The notes beneath the pieces are model-generated. The model saw nothing but the letters and a program-made list of their open reading frames with translations. It did not search any database and was not told the origin of the DNA. Positions 1 through 11,900 of a DNA stretch of 64,000 nt are shown piece after piece. Each line of letters begins with the position of its first letter. Position 1 is the stretch's first letter. The translations under genes and the position numbers were made by a program. The DNA lies in NCBI GenBank assembly GCA_014549065.1, contig JACDOX010000080.1, positions 1,214,721 through 1,278,720 on the forward strand, read 5' to 3'. Source of the DNA: Cardinalis cardinalis. Lineage: Eukaryota; Chordata; Aves; Passeriformes; Cardinalidae.

Positions 1-620
1 GCGCGGCGGGCGCGGAGCGGGGCGCACGCCCCGCGGGACCCGGCCCGGAGCCGCACGACGCCGGCACTGACGGGACGCGCGGCCCCGCGCCCCGCGGGAG
101 AAGCTCCTCCGCGCCCCGCGCCCCGGGCCGCCGCGGGACCCTCTGCCCCGCCCGCCGTGCCGCGCCTCGGCCCTGCGCGCGCGGGGAACGGCGGCATCGG
201 CAGCCCGAGGGGAAGGAGATGCATTGTAGCTTTTTTCCCTCCTCTGTTTTCTATGTTATTCTTCTTGACTTTTAGTTTGCCTAATTTTTTCTCCTTTAAT
301 TTCCCTCTTCCTTCTCTGTCTCGTCTCTTTTGCATTTTATTTCGTTGTTCTTTCCCCCGCGTTTCGGCGTGCCGCTGGCAGGTGCCCGCGGGCGGGCTCG
401 GCGGGACAGTTCCGGCGCTGCGCGCTGGAGCATCTCCGCGGCAGACGGGAAGGGGCTGCGCNGTGGACGCCGGCTCGACGCTGCGCACCCGCGGAGTAGT
501 TCCCGCCTGAGGCCCGTGTGCGGGAGAGCCGCCCCTACGGACCCGAACAGAACCGACCGCATTGTCGGGGCGGCCGTCCCGGGCAGCAGCCCTGTGACGA
601 GTTGAAATTACCGGAGAAAA
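1..620. promoter_or_regulatory. CpG-rich island at window edge (possible upstream-gene promoter)
   Basis: The first 200 bases are extremely GC- and CpG-rich, followed by a pyrimidine-rich tract (about 230–360) and a second CpG-rich block to about 600. This is typical of a vertebrate CpG-island promoter or 5' UTR. In other amniotes ISL2 lies head-to-head with ETFA on this side, so the island may serve ISL2 on the minus strand; this is inference from gene order only. I found no ISL2 coding exon or splice site here. Short open frames crossing the block are consistent with high GC and are not supported as genes. Confidence 0.45.
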
Positions 621-2994
621 ACAGTNTTTTACCGCATTTTCATGCACCTGGTTCCATGCTGTTCCCGCAGCCGAGCCTCTCCTGTTGCTTTTTTCTTCCT
701 TCTGTTCTTTTTTCTTCCTTCTTTCCCCCCGGTCACCGTGGGCTTCCTGTGCATTAGCAGAAAAATAAGGAAAGCACTTCCGTGGCCTTTGATTCAGTGT
801 TGAATTCCCAAAGACTTTGCAGCACAGCAACACGAGTGCCTCATAAGGTCCAGGAAAGTTTAAATATGCTGGAATTGAGATTGCTGCTGTCTTGGGACTT
901 TGGTCCTTTCCTTCACCTCCAAATCACCTTTTTACTTTTATACGTGGAATTTGACAGGCATTTGCCAANCTGTATGGCTTGGGGAGGACATGGTGACTTT
1001 AGATGTTGGCTCAGGAAGGGCAGGCTGCGCTCGTNTTCCTCAGAGGAGGGAGGCGGGATGGGTTTTCCAGCTGAAGCACTTGTCTCTTGTGCGAGTCAGG
1101 CACCCTGCAGGTATGAAGCCCTAGAAGCTGGGGAGGGGGAGAGGACTCTTTGGATAAAGTGCTTCTCTATTTGACCTGCTCTCCCAGCCTGGTCACAGCC
1201 CCTGCTACCCCTTTGAGGGCCCCAAATGTTGAAAGCAAGCTCTTAAATTTGTAAGATAGNTGCGGGGGAAAGGAGGGTGGGTGGCATTTGAAGCACCCGC
1301 TTCAGCAGGCACGCATGTCACCAAGGGATTTTGGTATCCCTGCCTGTCCCTGCGTGTGCGAAGGTGCAGAGGTGCGGTGCAGCAGTGACATCCTCAGGGC
1401 AGGGTGAGCCCGTGTGTTTTCCCTGCCTGTGTACTCTGCTGGGNGTTGTGCTCTGACCGCTGCCTGCCCCTAGCGTGGCTCGCTGGCCAGTGGCAGAGCT
1501 GGGTGGGGGGTGAGAGGTATGAAGGCAATTGGAAAATTTGGTCAGTTCTCTAACTGGGGTCACCCCGAGGGATAGGTGATGGGAACCTCTACAGCACTGT
1601 GGGGCACCACAGCTCCATGGCTGGGCACCTGCAGAAAAGAAGGTACAGGAGGGTGACTTCAGCCTGAGCCAGAATTCAGATTCCTGGGTGAGTCAGTATC
1701 TGCATGTGTTAACAATAAAATGCAAAAATGTCAGAGTGATAGGAGAATGAGACATGTCTAAGAATACAGCAGCTTGGCAGGGATGCTCTGTGTTGCATCA
1801 CCCTTTTCCCACTCGAGGGCAGGATCCTGTCTGCTCTCCCAAACCTCCCACCAGTTTAGGAATTTGTAAAGTTACAGCTGAGACAACCAAACTTTTCCAA
1901 ACCTATGCAAAGCTGTGCTGCAGTCACACCTGTATCTGAACAGAGCAGGTATGGTTGGACTGGACTCACTTCACAACAAGGCAGGTAGGAACAGGGTAGC
2001 AGTGCTGCACAGGCAGTTTAGTAGAAAAGCCAAAAAAATTACTTGCCAGGAAANTGTTGAAAGCCCTCCATCTCCTCTATGTGATATACAAAAGTCTTTA
2101 AAATGACTACAGGTAATGCCATGAGGCATTGAACCAGCTTGATACCACGTGTTTTACAAACAGGTTTATTGTTGGTTCATCTGAGGGAGGGTAAGGGAAA
2201 GCACATCATAAAATCATGGAACAATTCAGTCCAGTGGACCACCACGTGCAGGTAACTTGGAAGTGCTGGAAGCATTTTCTAGTCAAAGCCAAGAGCAATC
2301 TCTCCTGCCACACTGATCACTCCTCACTCTCCTCCACCCAGTGCCCAGGTATTCCAGCCTCTTTTGCAGCAGCTCCAGTTGGATTTGGTGTGAGAGCTGG
2401 CAGGGGCTGCTGGCCACAGGCTGAGGCTGCCTAAGGGCGCTCCCCGCTCTCTATAGAGCAGCCCTGGGGTTTGCTCCCAAATAGATGTACAAGTTCCCTC
2501 TAGAAGGGGGAAACGGTAACAATTTTTTTTTTTGTTTGCAGCAGATTGCAAAGGCAGTAAATGCTGATTCTTTCAGAGCCAACCATGGATTAAGTCCATT
2601 ATAAAATTAAAACAGATGGAACGCAATTTCACTTACATTACAAAAAAGGACAGGAACCATCTGCAATAAGATTTAGCATTGCAAAGCTATTGTTATCATG
2701 TTACCATCAAAACCTTTGATGAAGAGTTTTCTTTCTTTCACAAACTTCTTCGCATGAAACAAATGTTTTATTTATCCATCTTCCTAAGATAGTCATATTT
2801 TATTAAAAAGACGATGTCTCTCAAAAAACCTCCCTTGGTCCTAGCAGAATATGGCAAAACAAAGAAATGTTGTAAAACTCCAAGACTGAGACACTGGGAG
2901 CTTCAATGGGGAAGATGTAGCAAAATGAGAATTCCCTATCCATTTTCCTTTAAAAAACATTTCCTTGTGTTTGGGCACAATGTCTGATACTGAA

Positions 2995-3180
2995 AATAGA
3001 TAATTAATGAGATAATGGGATACTGCATGTCACCTCCTGTCCAATGGGATTATCTGATGGCTAATTATGGACAGATTGTGATTAATGTGATTATGGATTG
3101 GATATTAATCTGATTCTGGATTGATCTAGTTATGTTTTAGTCTGCTCCAAATGGTTAATTGGATCTGAGATAATAGAAAT
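2995..3180. promoter_or_regulatory. Candidate homeodomain-site cluster 1
   Basis: At least seven TAAT/ATTA cores fall within about 175 bases, including TAATTAAT at 3001 and CTAATTATGG at 3061, together with a partly repeated GATT-TGGATTG phrase at about 3089–3126. Clustered TAAT cores are the typical target of homeodomain factors. The enhancer reading is inference; AT-rich DNA also yields such cores by chance. Confidence 0.25.
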
Positions 3181-5559
3181 GCAGCTTGCACCAGATTTTG
3201 CCACATCAGTTGATGAAGTATCTTTTGATCTGGGTGGGTTGCGAACAATAAATTATTTACAGCTGTTGAGAAAATGACTCTTCCTTAGAATGTAGTCATT
3301 CATTTTATTTTCGAGAGCCTTTGAAAACAAAATCAATATCCTTTCTAAAAGGAGATGTTGACAAAAGAAAGGCACGTACATAACTCACAAACAAATGTGA
3401 CGAAATTAAACAGTGGTTAACCCGGTGGCCTAATGTCTGGTGATGCATTTGAATTGCTATGTGGAGCTTTGGGCTCAATTCTTCTGAGACCAGCAGGGGT
3501 TGGGAGCATTGCAGGGGAACAGGGCCCAGCGCTGGGGAAAGTGGTGTTGCACAACAGCTACTGCCAGCCCTGCTAGTGATTAAGAGTCAGCCATGGTAAC
3601 ATGGCAAAGGGAGCCCTTGCCATTTTTCCCCTCCGGATAAGAAAGATTCAGAAAGTTCATGAGTGCACAAAAGAATTATTGGCCTATCTCCTCTGGTCTC
3701 ATTCATACCAGACCATGCAATTGGACACAGAATTATTCTTTTTTTCCCTCAAAATTAGCCTGTTAATTTATGGTTGACCTCAGTCATCTCTTCCAGAGAT
3801 GCATCTGGTCTTGGTGTCACCTGCCAGTGCAGGAGAGGCTGCCTTGCTCTCGCATCCTGCCTGTTAACTACTTTCACTGGAATGGACACCTAAGTGTACA
3901 GTTTAGGTTCAACCCCCAGACAGTGGATCTTGTAATGCTGTTATCTGCAGGATTAAAGGCAATGGGTAAATTGCAGACTTTGTAGACTTCATCTTAGACT
4001 TTGTGACAGGGCAAGCAGGAGGTANATTAGGCTTTGTCAACCGGTGCTAGAAGTGGCAGGTAACTCACCGGAAGGTTCTCCTCCCTAATGGGCTCTGCAA
4101 TAAAAACATCAATAAAAATATCAAAAATCAAGCAGGTTCCAAAACACTGAAAACAAGGCCTACTGCACCTACTGCAGCTCTGTGCTTACACAAAAGTGCT
4201 ATTGACTGAGCTGAAACAGAAAGAAAAAAGGAAAAAGCAACTTTCCTTGAAAACTCCTTAGAGGCAGGGAAAAAGTTTTTCCCCTGGAGTGACTGTTCCT
4301 GCTGCTGCAGGAATGGCTTGGGCTGGTGTGAGTGGGAATACAGTGGCATCTGGATTCCTTACCAGCAGTGTAATGGGCAAAAAACCACAGCTACTCCTTT
4401 AAAAATATTGCTGGTACAACCTGTCAGATAATTTTACACATATTTGCCATTAACAACAAGGTGAGCTGCATAGCAGAAGGAGGTTGGCAGGTCTTAAAAC
4501 CCCATCCAGGCATCTGCACTGGGAGGGCAGCAGAGCTCTTCTCACCAGCATTGTTTCTCTTGTCTTCCACAAACCACCATCACTCCTGGGTAGGACAAGC
4601 TGCCTTCCAAGGTAACCTGAGCCTTTGCTTTCAGAAGGTTATGAGGGTCCCATCTTGCCTGTGAGCTTGGTAGAAAGGGTTTCTTGAACTTCTCGGGTGA
4701 TCTTGTTCTTTAGGAATATGCAGACTGATGACTCCTAGGCTTCTTACTTGGCTGGTACATGGAAATCATTAGCAAGGGAGATCAGTTCATAAAAAAGAGA
4801 AAATACCTGTCTGTGGTTTTGTAGGCTCAGTATTAGAAGGTTGTCCCTGCTATGGGGTAGCTTTGGGGGAGCTCTTTCCTCTGTAAAGCACTTTGTAAAC
4901 AGGGCTTGTGGCGTTGTCCCCTTCCAAAGGCTTCCATAAGGCCTCATGAAAGAGCAGCTGCTGCTCTGAGCCATGCAGGTGAGTGGCTGTAAGGTGATCT
5001 GAGCAGAGCACTAAGCACACCTGTGGTGGGCTATTAGAAAGGACCTTCAATGTCAGACGTGGAGATGAGCCTTTGTGCCACTGCTGATGAGGGGCAGAGG
5101 GCAGGGCTCTGGGGTCACACGTCCCTCCTTGTGTGCAGCTCGTGAGGGGGCGAGGCGTCATTGGCAACATCCTGGGGTGGCTGAACGACTCGGACCCTGT
5201 GAGCTCACAGCACTTGGGCACAAAATATTTCAGCAGCAGAAACCTCTCCTGCTGCTGCTTCCAAGGTGGGTTTTAGTCCTGTCCGGTGCTGGGCTGTGGG
5301 TCCTGTCCATTGGTTTGGGGGCCCTGCTGAGCTGTCAGCAGGTTGCAGTTGCTTTAACGTTATTGGATTTTGACAGATTAGGAGGCGAATCCTTTCGTGT
5401 GCTGGGGAAGCTTCCCAAATGAAGCTCTTTTAATTTATCTGAGTCAGCTATCCCCAGGGTGATTGCAGGAGGAGTAAGCTAAGGATGACCTGTGACAGAG
5501 GGGACCATCATAGCGGTAATAAAAAAAAATTCCTGCTCTTCACTAAATCCCTTAGTCAT

Positions 5560-6210
5560 GAGGCTGTATTAGCTGGATTCCATATGTTTTAATTAGGAAT
5601 TATGTATTTTAAGAAAACCAAAATCCGATTCTAGGGAAGACATCGTTACATATTTGTAATGGTCCTTGTTTTATTGGCTTCTGTAGAGATATCAATACAG
5701 GTACCTCTCCTTGTTTGCAACCATATTTTTTAAAGTTTGAATAATCTGTTATTAGTTTTTCTTTTCCCTAATCCCAATAGTGTGAAAAAATGTAATTCTC
5801 TTTCCAATGCAGAAATTAGGTCAGCAGATCCTAATGAAATAATCCTGGATAACAATGCACCATACAAGGATCTGCTTCCACTAATTAATGACTAATTTTT
5901 CTTTCAAAATACAAAGTAGTAACTTCTGCCTGCAGTGGACAGTGACTCTACTTCAGCCGCATCTGTTTGTTGCATGTTTTCCATTTCTATTATTGTCATG
6001 GGAAGGTCAAATAGAAAAAAGCTTTTTGCCATGGTTCAGCTTGTACGGATCATGCTGATATAATCCGTACCTGATTACAGTTATAAGCTCCTAAAACACT
6101 GGCCATAAGTGATAAAGACTTCCTTTGTGCTTCAGGCTGTAATCCGCATCAAGCCAGTTTCAATAAGGATTTGTGCATCTGAAGTGTTGCTGAGGATTTG
6201 AATNAAAATT
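5560..6210. promoter_or_regulatory. Candidate conserved non-coding element with homeodomain motifs
   Basis: This is a complex, non-repetitive AT-rich stretch with TAATCC motifs (around 5838, 6062 and 6140), a CTAATTAATGACTAAT run near 5881, and an 8-bp perfect inverted repeat (GTACGGAT at 6043–6050, ATCCGTAC at 6063–6070). TAATCC is the preferred core of K50 homeodomain proteins such as OTX and PITX. An enhancer is a reasonable guess; conservation cannot be tested from one sequence. Confidence 0.3.
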
Positions 6211-8744
6211 ATAAACAGAAAATATAATAAAAAGCCTGTCATGTCTCTGAATTGGTGATGCTGCCCCTTACAATCTGACCTGAAGTGCAGCAATATCACT
6301 CTGCTCATGAAAATATGATGTGTGTGCTATGAAGCCAGACACACAGCAAATCAATTTATTATTGGCTATGCATTTAGTTAATTTTGATAGTAGCTCACTT
6401 TTGTTTTAGTGCGAGGCAGTAAAGCCCCAACTTGAACAAGATCACTTTGTTTATTCTTGGTTTATTTTGGTTTGGGGCTTTTAGGTGTATGTTTGTTGTA
6501 AAGATTTCATCCACATGAGATATGCAGGTTGGAAGCTTAGTTTTGGAGCCTAAAATAGGATTATGAAATTACATGCCATGCTTTTAATGAGTAAAACACC
6601 CCAATTAAAAAGACATAATGGGCAAATTAAGGATGCCTAGGATGTTCTTATTTTGCCTTTGCTGTTGCATTTGTTGGATTACCTAGGGTGCAGGTAGGGA
6701 TTTCTATACTGTATAAAACTCCACATCTCTGAAGAGTNACACTGCACCTTAACCATCATTCAAACTGGTGATAAAGAACCACAGCAAATATTAATCCTCT
6801 TTTTAAACCCCTCCCAGGGTACTGTGGCTTCAGCAAAACCGTTTTACCCCTCATCCTCATATAAACAATTTGTTTTTTTTCACTTGGCCATTTGCACAGA
6901 CCAGATGATGCACAGGCAGCTCCAAATACTTATTTTGTTTTCTTCCTTTTTGGGGACTGAAGGGTGGAGCCAGACCAGGCAGAAGTCAGAGCAGCCCTGG
7001 AGCTACTTTAATCCATATAATCAGGCACAGGCCCTGAAGGAGGTTTGTCACCTCCTTTAGCTCTTCCCTTCACAGCCCTCCTTTGAGGGGCTTGAGGAGT
7101 TAAGGTTCTGCTCTGGGGCCAGGGAGNTGTAATATGCAGGACAGCTGCTTTTCTTCTGTTCTAGAGACATTTGAGACGAAGTAAATTGTCCATTTAGATG
7201 CTTGAGTTGCTGGACCTGGTTAGCATTTGCTGTAAAGCAGCACTTTTTGGCATCTGATGCGAAAGTCACATGGCAGAATAAATTTAAAAGGTGATCCTGT
7301 GCCAAGACTGTGGCAAAGTTGCAGAGCCTTTTTGATCAGTCCGCCTTTTGCCTTCTTATGCAGCGACCCAGCAATGCAGAACGAATCACTGACGTGCTGA
7401 AGATCACNGCTGGTTCTTGGAGGAACAATCCAATGGCCATAATTGCTGGGGGCGGGGGGGATGTTTGGGGTTTTTTTACACTCTAAACCACATCAGGATG
7501 GGAAGGAAGAAACTGCATCAGTGGCTCACTATCTTGTGATTTCTGGGATGGGAATTCCATCCTGGAGCATCCCAAATCCATGTGTTCTTGGGGCTCCTGG
7601 GCTGGCAGGACCAATTGCTCCAGTGTGGCAGCTCCTGCCAGCTTCTCCAGGACATCAGGTTTTCAGAGAGCCATAGCGCACGGCACAGTGAATTTGGCCT
7701 GAAACATTCTGCTTCATTGATTTTTAAATCCCTCTCCTTACCACCCAGAAAAAAGTACAGACGTATGGAAAAACAGCAAGTCTCAGTCTGGTCCCTGGAG
7801 CACCCTGCTGCCATGTAAGGGGCAGGCACAAGATGTCTTGCCTNGGTTCTGGGAAATCAGAATAATAATAAAATAGATCTATAAATTATTCAGAGCTCAT
7901 GAGCTATTGCCTAATGTTACTTGGGGCCAAGCACAGAGGTGTGGGTGAGGCAGCCAGAAATCTGTCGTGGTGAGAGGATGTCATCCAGGGCTCGTGGTAC
8001 CTGACTGGTCTTTGAAGTTTAGGTGTGGTTTGGACAGCTGGTGGGGCGCGACATTTGGGAAGCACGGTGACATCTGGCCTTTCGAGCGTGCCACGCAGTC
8101 CGTCCCTACATCATCCCTCCTGCCTTTGCTGCGCCCGTGGTGCGGGGAGCGCGGCCGGCGGGATCTGGCAGCGCACGGGCAGCCGCAGGCGGAGGCCGGC
8201 GTCTCCCCGGCTGCTGTTGGCTCCGCAGCCGTAAATTAAATGACTTCTCCTTTTTCTTCGCAAGGCACATTTCATTGGCTTAGGATAGGATCTGGCAAGG
8301 AGTACCGGCATTTGAAGGCATAACTCTGCTCTCTGATGTTGTCTTCTCTTTCAAGGCTGTAACCCTTTGCGGAAGCAGTGCGGCGGAACCGCGCAAAGAC
8401 GGCCGGAGGAGGCCGGCGCTGGTACTAGGTCAGTTTGGGCTGGAAGGGCTCCGCTCCCCTCGAGGTGCTCCGCGGGAGCGGGACGGGCCCCCTACAGCAG
8501 CGGCAACTTCGCTCTTGCCCTTCGGTACGGCCCGGACTGTGCGGATACAGCCAGCCGGGCCGCGGTGCAGGGGCCAGGCGGCCGTGCGGGGGGACAGCGG
8601 GCGGTGCTGGGGGATACAGCCATTAGCGCGAGGGAACGCAGTCGGCAGTGCGGGTGTCAGCGGGCGGCTCGGAGACACAGCCGGGCGGTGCCGGGCGGAG
8701 CGGGGAACGACAGCCGGGCAGCGCCAGCCGTGCAGGGCTCAGCG

Positions 8745-8768
8745 CGCTCCGCTCCGCTCCGCTCCGCG
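8745..8768 (+). repeat. Short GCTCC pentamer repeat in promoter
   Basis: About four tandem copies of a 5-bp GCTCC unit lie 125 bases upstream of the ETFA start codon, within the CpG island. The motif resembles a GC-rich simple repeat; no function is assigned. Confidence 0.6.
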
Positions 8769-8854
8769 CTCTCCACTCCGTTCCGCCCGCGCCGCCGCTG
8801 CCGCGCATTGGCCCGGCGCTCGGTCCAATGGGACGGCGGGGCGGGGCCGGCTCG

Positions 8855-8868
8855 GCTCTCGCGAGAGC
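8855..8868. promoter_or_regulatory. TCTCGCGAGA palindromic promoter motif
   Basis: A perfect 14-bp palindrome, GCTCTCGCGAGAGC, contains the TCTCGCGAGA core known from TATA-less, often bidirectional housekeeping promoters in vertebrates. It lies 24 bases upstream of the ETFA ATG, so it is at or just downstream of the likely transcription start. Motif identity is read directly; its activity here is inferred. Confidence 0.75.
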
Positions 8869-8892
8869 GGCGCTGTGCGGGCCGGCGGAACC

Positions 8893-8931
8893 ATGTTGCG
8901 GGCGGTGGCGGCGCAGCGGCTGCGGCGGGCG
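8893..8931 (+). CDS. ETFA: ETFA exon 1 (residues 1–13)
   Basis: The exon encodes MLRAVAAQRLRRA, the start of an arginine-rich mitochondrial presequence. The ATG sits in a good context (GGAACCATGT) and is followed after 39 bases by the donor GTGAGT. Exon length and phase match human exon 1, which also ends in RRA. Confidence 0.93.
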
Positions 8932-11900
8932 GTGAGTGCGGNGCGAGCCCCGGGCCGCGCCTTGGGCCGCGCGGTGCGCACCGAGCGGGGCCTTCCCGCC
9001 GCCCCGGCCGGGCGGGCCCTGCCCTGTGGGGCAAAGGGGGCGCGGGGCGGGGCGCGGGCCGAGCTCCTCCCGCCCGACGGCGGTGGTCGAGGGGGTCTCT
9101 GAGAGGCGAGCGCCNCGCGCCGCCGGGCTCGGACTTCTCGGCTGGACTCCCCTCGCACTCCGTCTGTTAAAAATAAAGTTTCCGAGTGGACACAGGGTTT
9201 TCCACAAGGCCTTCCAGCGGTCCCGGCAGGCAGGAGTTGCGAAGTGCTGTCCTGTGTGGAAAGCTAACGTAGGTGTCAGGGAAAACCTGAACNTCTGGCA
9301 GTGCTCGCTCGCATCCACCCTTGAGCAGGACAAGCTGAGCAACAGGTTGAGAAGACTTCTAAAGTTTGTTACTGTAAACTCTTAAGAATACTAGAATATT
9401 AGTGGCTCAGTGAGAGGCTTTCTACAGTATTACAGTTAATCCACCGTTTTTCAGTCACACCTGTGCAGAAATGTGATTGCCTTCATTATCACAACTTGTG
9501 GATGAAGCTAATGCAAAGCACCTGTTGCTTCTCCGGTTTGACCTTCATATTGCTCAGCTGGGAGGAGTGCTGGGCTGTTGAAGGCCATTTGCTGCTTGGT
9601 GTGTCATCGTGGCTGTGTTACCAAGGTCTAGGTGAACTCAAGGTTAATTGGGGTAGATGATTGATGAGATGTCCCCGAATATCTGTTCAATCTCTTACTG
9701 TGCACTAGGAGATACCCCCTCCACTAGAACTNTGTATAAATAGCCCTTGTAAACAGCTTTAAGTCTTGCAAGTCTCTTTTTGAGCTCTTCAAGGCTTTTA
9801 CATGTACTACAGTTCAGTACAGCTCTAAAATAGTAGTTATGCATATATTAAATAGTTTCAGGTGATAAAAATCTCTTAAAAGATGAGCAAAGGTAGGGAG
9901 GTCANACATTGAATTAATCAGAAAATTCTTACTGCTGTAATCTTGGGCATGTTTCAGTTGTCGTTACGCTGCAGGCTTTGTAGAGCAAAGGTCTCAATGA
10001 TCTCTGAATCATATGGTACTGCTGTGTAAATAGTACTTTACTCACATGCTCACTGCACAGTTCAGTTCTATGGCCTGGACGTGTGAGTTCAGCTGCTTGG
10101 TTTTCAGCCGTACACATCTAAACTAGTAACTTNATAAAATAAAGCCAGTAAAACATTGTGTGCATCTTCAGTGTATGTGTAACAATGTAGTCTGTGACAG
10201 AAGTGANACAAACTCACAGTTTGTTTTTGTTTACTATTCTAAAGTGAAAAGTTTAGCCCTGCTCACACAGCTCAGTAATGAGTGGAGTCTAGAGAAAAAG
10301 AAGATGAGAGAAACCNGTGAAGTATGAGCAGGAAGGAAAGTTGAGTTTTTGTGCAACTTAAAGATGGGAATACTGAGGAGGAATGAGACTGCAAGTGCAC
10401 AAAAACTTGATGTAGAGGTGGGAATAAGCGATTTAGGGACTTCCCTGTGTTGAAANACAGTGTTGTATTTCAAAATAGCTTTGTTGATTTTTATTGTTGG
10501 TTTGCAAGGGGTGCATTTGGAAAAGTTTATGGTGTATTTCATCTTTATTTTGCTGCTTCAGTCCCTTTGTAATATTAAATCTTTATTATGATTGCCAAAT
10601 CCTTTTTGCANAGTGGTTTTATTTTTTTATCATTGTTCTTTGCTGCAGTTATAGCCCCTTTTTAATTCAGATGCCTTTAGTGTTTCCTGGAGTTATAGAG
10701 TTGTCTTTTAGACTTATTTCGTAGCCAGGTCTTTAGAGAGGTTCTAGAAGTATATGCTTGAGTTCCCTTCTCTCTCTGAGTTTACCAGATTTATTTAGTT
10801 AAAGTTTTACNGCTACAAGACTGTGTCTTACTAGAATTAGGCATTGCTTTGTGTTTTAGGAATGTAACCTTTATCTTTAGTAATACCCCAGTTCCTAGTT
10901 TCTGGAGTTCTTTCTTGGGAAGTTTGCCCTGTGTTAATGGTTCTCCATGAGATCCACAATTCCTGATAAGCAGTTTTAAAATTTTAGGTTCGGGCCAGTT
11001 TGCTTTTACAGCTGAGAAAATCACCTCTAGAGATACCTTTTAGGTCCAGTTGTTTGGTGCTCTGCCTTGTGGANGTCTGTTTTGGTTTTGTTCCTGTAAC
11101 TTCCAGTGGCTCTCCTAAGGAGACACAACCTTCATTTTCCCACGTGAAGTTTCTAGCACCNTGTTTCTTATTGATGCATATTTGGAGCATGGGGCCATGT
11201 AGAATTCACCTGCTGCATCTCTGGCATTTCTTGGAACAGCTCTTTGGCTGACTCATCTTGTGTTGCTGTGCCTGCCACATGTTTTAGTTGGAGCTGCTTT
11301 TCCAATCCTGGTGTTGTTAATGAATGTCCTTGGAGCCAGCAGAAGCCACGGCTGCTGCACACCCATCTCACCAAGCAGCAAGCACAGATTTACCACACTT
11401 CCCTCTGGGCTTTCCAGCTCTTGATGCAGCTGTTTTTAGCATACAAGCAGCAAATCTGTGTGTAAGAGGTGCTGAGCATGTGTGCTGTTCAGGTGGCCTG
11501 TGTGTGTGCTGGCAGACCAAGAGATGCTCAGTTTGCAGTGCCTTTGTGTGGAGANCAGATCACCTGTGCCCATTCAGTGGGTGCTGTTGGCTTCACCTGT
11601 GCAAGTGTACTGGGAGTGCCCACATTGCTGATGTTACACTGTAACAGTAGCAGGGACCAATATCTGGTATTTTGTCTGCAGTCTAGAAATCCAGATATTG
11701 TACTTCCATTTTTTTGTGCTCTGGTTGGAAAATATTGATGGGTTCCTTAGTGGGGAGCAACACGGTGCTTTGGGGAAACTTGAGACAAGCAGTGCAGTGA
11801 AGCTGTGGCTATTTTGCAAGTGGCTTAATTGATCAATACTGCACATCTGAGTTAATCTTAGCAACTTTTAGACATCTGGAAGTCAGAGGCCAAGTTTGCT

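Larger units (their letters stand above)
621..8100. other. Intergenic region upstream of ETFA, no gene seen
   Basis: No exon, RNA gene or clear transposon is recognisable. Composition is mixed: moderately GC-rich at 1000–2500 and 4700–5450, AT-rich at 2580–3420 and 5480–6800. The AT-rich parts are dense in homeodomain-type TAAT cores and look like candidate conserved non-coding sequence. Open frames up to 123 codons (around 4850–5420) show no family resemblance and occur in overlapping frames on both strands, as expected by chance. Confidence 0.6.
8110..9170 (+). promoter_or_regulatory. ETFA: ETFA CpG-island promoter
   Basis: A dense CpG island spans the first ETFA exon. Just upstream of the start codon are an inverted CCAAT box (ATTGG at 8807–8811), a forward CCAAT box (8825–8829), a GC box (GGGGCGGGG at 8838–8846) and a 14-bp palindrome centred on TCTCGCGAGA (8857–8866). 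No TATA box is seen. This is the layout of a housekeeping promoter, fitting a ubiquitously needed mitochondrial enzyme. The start site is probably within about 8800–8880, inferred from motif positions. Confidence 0.8.

Noticed and set aside
2209..2430. Possible CR1 fragment (ATAAAATCATGGAACAATTCAG)
   Set aside because: Only the first 20 bases or so resemble the CR1 end and the later landmarks are missing.
4850..5422. Overlapping frames of 115–123 codons on opposite strands
   Set aside because: No domain, no splice sites in phase and no family resemblance; one strand's frame appears to be a shadow of the other.
8367..9170. 267-codon frame and several others over the CpG island
   Set aside because: GC-rich DNA lacks stop codons. 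The real start here is the 13-codon ETFA exon 1, in a different frame from the 267-codon one.
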